DNA of 7,607 nt, taken from NCBI GenBank assembly GCA_003531155.1, contig DQHR01000045.1:7259-14865 (forward strand). The letters run 5' to 3'. The translations under genes and the position numbers were made by a program. This DNA comes from Bacteroidales bacterium (GTDB lineage Bacteria > Bacteroidota > Bacteroidia > Bacteroidales > Tenuifilaceae). The notes beneath the pieces are model-generated. The model saw nothing but the letters and a program-made list of their open reading frames with translations, had not been told where the DNA came from and did no database searches. Below are positions 5,161 to 7,607 of the stretch, piece after piece (position 1 is the first letter of the stretch; each line of letters starts with the position of its first letter).

Positions 5161-7337
5161 TAATGAATAAAGAGGCTTTATTGGCAATGTTTAAGGGCGT
5201 ACTCCGAAGTTACTCCCAAATATTCTTTTCGGAGAGTTACTGGTTTGCTGTCCCATTGGTTTTAGTGTCTTTTTTTGATATCTCAGCAGGATTAAGTGGG
5301 TTACTCTCTGTAATTACCTCTAACCTTGTAGCATCTTTATTAAAGTTTGATAAGCTGGCAATAGTCAAAGGCTCTTATGGCTATAATAGCCTTTTGGTTG
5401 GTTTAGGGTTAGGCTACTACTACGAATTAACGGTTTCAATTATAGTAATTGCTATTCTTGCAGGTTTTTTGACACTGCTAATTACTATTGTGTTTCAGGG
5501 TAATCTAGGTAAGTATTACCTTCCATATTTATCTATACCATTTGTTTTTAGCGTTTGGATTGTTTTAAGTGCAGGATGGATGGTAACTGGAGCAGTGGAT
5601 AATCAAAGTGGTGTATACATCCTTAATAAGCTTTTTAGCATAGGTGGTAATCCATTAGTAAATTTTCATCAATGGTGGATTGCAAATATTACTTCCGAAT
5701 TTCTGAATAATTACTTTTTATCATTAGGGGCTATTTTCTTTCAATTCAATGTTTTTGCTGGAATTGTGGTCGCAATTGCGCTACTTTTCTACTCAAGAAT
5801 CGCTTTTCTCCTCTCGCTGCTAGGGTATATAATTGCCTATTCAGCATATTTGTTATTGGGTATGGACATGACCCAGTTGGGCTATAGCCTAATAGGTTTT
5901 AATTTTATTCTAGGCGCAATTGCAATTGGAGGATATTTCTATATTCCATCAAAGCAATCTTTTTTTTGGGCTTTTGCTATAACCCCAATAATTGCCTTGG
6001 TTGCGGCAGGATTGCTAGGTTTGCTTAAACCATTCTTTTTGCCCATACTTTCTCTGCCTTTTAGTCTTATTCTACTAGCTTTCATGTATTCTTTGAGGTA
6101 TAGAACAGTTCAAGGTCATTTTAATGAGGTAGTAATACAGGAGGGAACTCCAGAAAAGAATCTTTATTCTTATCAAAGTTTTACTAAACGATTTCCAAAT
6201 TTTGGGTGGATTCAAATTAAGCTACCTTTTCTTGGAGAGTGGTATGTTAATCAAGGGCACAATGGCGAAGAAACCCATAAAGGCGATTGGGCTCACGCAT
6301 GGGACTTTGTTATATTAAATAGCGATAATTGTCAATACAGAAATGAAGGTAATAATCTTGACGATTACTACTGTTATGGACAAAAAGTAATTGTACCAGC
6401 CGATGGTACAGTTGTCGTTGTTGAGGATGGTATTGCAGATAATATAGTTGGCGAGATAAATACGATTAAGAACTGGGGAAACACCGTAATCATTAAACAT
6501 GTTGATGGATTGTTTTCAAAGTTATGTCACCTTCAAAAGGGATCAATCGTAGTTAATATTGGGGACAATGTACATTATGGTCAGGTAATTGGTAAAGTTG
6601 GCAACTCGGGACGATCTCCGTATCCACATCTTCATTTCCAGCTACAAGCAACACCTTATATTGGTTCAAAAACATTAAAATATCCATTATTTGCTTATTT
6701 AGAAAATGGTAAGGAGATCAAAACTTTTACTTACCCAAGTAAAGATCAAAGGCTGAAACCAATTGAGACAAACGCTTTGCTTAAATCAGCTTTCAATTTG
6801 ATTCCTGGTACAAAGATGAACTGGAGCGTAAAGTCACCTCAGGGGTATGATACCATTTCGTGGGAAGTATTTACAAATGTTTATAACAAGTCCTACATAT
6901 ACTGCTATGCAACGAATTCTATTGCATATTTTCAGAATGATGGTGTTTTCTTCTACTTTACCCATTTTAAAGGTGATAGAAACTCATTACTTTACTCTTT
7001 TTACTTAGCCGCTTTCAGAATTCCACTTATTTATGTAGATGATTATAAGTTAACGGATTTATTACCTGTAAACCTAACATTTAATGGATGGCGGCTTTTT
7101 CTTCAAGATTTTTTAGCTCCTTTCTATTTGTACTTAAGCACACACTTCGAGGTTAGCATGTTAAAAAACGGCTCAGATTTCGATTTGAATAGTGTTGAGT
7201 ATCAATCAAGTCTTTCTGGTTACTCGTTTAGTAAGCTTATCTGGGTTAGAGGTATTAAGCTTAAGGTGAGTAACGATAATAGTTTGAGAATAGATGATCA
7301 AAACAATGAAATAGAAGCAATATGCGAATCTTATTAA
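5157..7337 (+). CDS. Urea-transporter-type channel fused to an M23/LytM metallopeptidase
   Basis: This 726-residue protein has two clear parts. Residues ~20-313 are a urea transporter domain with about ten membrane segments in two repeats. Each repeat carries the family signature LPxxT/SxPF (LPYLSIPF at 122-129, LPILSLPF at 295-302) and a GYN/GFN block (YGYNSLLVG at 74-82, IGFNFILGAIAIGG at 246-259). Residues ~340-530 are an M23 peptidase: THKGDWAHAWDF supplies zinc ligands H374 and D383, VPADGTV (413-419) and GNTVIIKH (441-448) follow, then CHL with H458 and GNSGRSPYPHLHF with H491 and H493. All expected catalytic residues are present. Residues ~535-726 form an extra aromatic-rich, probably beta-strand region that I do not recognise. 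The start at 5157 overlaps the decarboxylase stop by four bases (ATGA); an in-frame ATG at 5163 is also possible. No urease genes are nearby. The channel may move urea or another small polar amide, and the peptidase presumably cuts peptidoglycan or a peptide. Confidence 0.9.
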   Translation: MIMNKEALLAMFKGVLRSYSQIFFSESYWFAVPLVLVSFFDISAGLSGLLSVITSNLVASLLKFDKLAIVKGSYGYNSLLVGLGLGYYYELTVSIIVIAILAGFLTLLITIVFQGNLGKYYLPYLSIPFVFSVWIVLSAGWMVTGAVDNQSGVYILNKLFSIGGNPLVNFHQWWIANITSEFLNNYFLSLGAIFFQFNVFAGIVVAIALLFYSRIAFLLSLLGYIIAYSAYLLLGMDMTQLGYSLIGFNFILGAIAIGGYFYIPSKQSFFWAFAITPIIALVAAGLLGLLKPFFLPILSLPFSLILLAFMYSLRYRTVQGHFNEVVIQEGTPEKNLYSYQSFTKRFPNFGWIQIKLPFLGEWYVNQGHNGEETHKGDWAHAWDFVILNSDNCQYRNEGNNLDDYYCYGQKVIVPADGTVVVVEDGIADNIVGEINTIKNWGNTVIIKHVDGLFSKLCHLQKGSIVVNIGDNVHYGQVIGKVGNSGRSPYPHLHFQLQATPYIGSKTLKYPLFAYLENGKEIKTFTYPSKDQRLKPIETNALLKSAFNLIPGTKMNWSVKSPQGYDTISWEVFTNVYNKSYIYCYATNSIAYFQNDGVFFYFTHFKGDRNSLLYSFYLAAFRIPLIYVDDYKLTDLLPVNLTFNGWRLFLQDFLAPFYLYLSTHFEVSMLKNGSDFDLNSVEYQSSLSGYSFSKLIWVRGIKLKVSNDNSLRIDDQNNEIEAICESY

Positions 7338-7607
7338 CTATTACAGTGCTGTTTATAACAGTTAATCTGTTTGCCCAAAACGATTTTATATCGCTCGATA
7401 AGCAAACCTATGACTATTACCTTAAGGGTGATTATAAAAACCTAAAGGCAACAGGAGAAAAAATGTTATCGAAGGGTATTGATTACTACTATTTGCGTTT
7501 ACGATTGGGAATACTAGCATATAATAATCAGCGATATGCCTATGCAATAAAACATTTTAAAAAGGCTATTGAATTTAGCTCGTGGGATACAATCTCAAAG
7601 GAATACA
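7322..7607 (+). CDS. Secreted TPR protein, N-terminal part (cut by window edge)
   Basis: The first 95 residues are visible. Residues 1-18 are a signal peptide (MRILLTITVLFITVNLFA) followed by Gln, a typical Bacteroidota cleavage context, with no lipobox Cys. The mature part is helical and shows at least one tetratricopeptide unit, with YYLRLRLGILAYNNQ and RYAYAIKHFKKAIEF at about 56-85. The protein is therefore probably periplasmic or the periplasmic part of an outer-membrane protein, where TPRs would bind partner proteins. The gene overlaps the end of the channel-peptidase gene by 16 bases in another frame, so it is the fifth operon member. The rest lies outside the window; some Bacteroidota proteins with this layout continue into an outer-membrane barrel, but that cannot be judged here. 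Confidence 0.82.
   Translation, partial: MRILLTITVLFITVNLFAQNDFISLDKQTYDYYLKGDYKNLKATGEKMLSKGIDYYYLRLRLGILAYNNQRYAYAIKHFKKAIEFSSWDTISKEY

Noticed and set aside
5157..6100. A urea-utilisation operon
   Set aside because: No urease structural or accessory gene is present, and the ATP-grasp protein is far too short for urea carboxylase.
6315..6500. 61-codon minus-strand frame
   Set aside because: It is antisense to the M23 domain and overlaps its conserved motifs.

Overview
This is an AT-rich bacterial window whose style points to the Bacteroidota. The start regions are AT-rich with few Shine-Dalgarno sequences, the last gene has a signal peptide ending in a Phe-Ala-Gln-type cleavage site, and the acyltransferase and TPR proteins are of kinds common in that phylum. 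No rRNA, tRNA, insertion sequence or CRISPR array is visible, so the exact lineage cannot be given.

Layout. Positions 1-396 hold no convincing gene. On the minus strand, a lysophospholipid-acyltransferase-like enzyme (1011-1841) is followed after 29 bases by a seven-helix membrane protein of unknown function (397-981), probably co-transcribed. A 635-base divergent intergenic region (1842-2476) follows. It carries a possible 43-residue single-helix membrane microprotein (2136-2267) flanked by two copies of a degenerate direct repeat. From 2477 to the right edge runs a tightly packed plus-strand operon: a stand-alone PqqD-like protein, an ATP-grasp ligase, a fold-type III PLP decarboxylase related to diaminopimelate decarboxylase (DAPDC), a large fusion of a urea-transporter-type channel with an M23/LytM metallopeptidase, and the start of a secreted TPR protein that is cut by the window edge.

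The operon is the part worth attention. Gene junctions are a 1-base gap, a 37-base gap, a 4-base ATGA overlap and a 16-base overlap, which argues for one functional unit. The first three products look like a soluble biosynthetic module: a small binding or carrier protein, an ATP-dependent carboxylate-amine ligase, and an amino-acid decarboxylase that has lost the acidic residue LysA enzymes use to recognise diaminopimelate. The last two products look like an envelope module: a membrane channel carrying a metallopeptidase, and an exported TPR protein. A reasonable inference is that the cell makes a decarboxylated, amide-linked amino-acid or peptide product and then exports it, installs it in the envelope or processes it there. 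The substrate and product cannot be read from the sequence, and I know of no experimental description of this five-gene combination.
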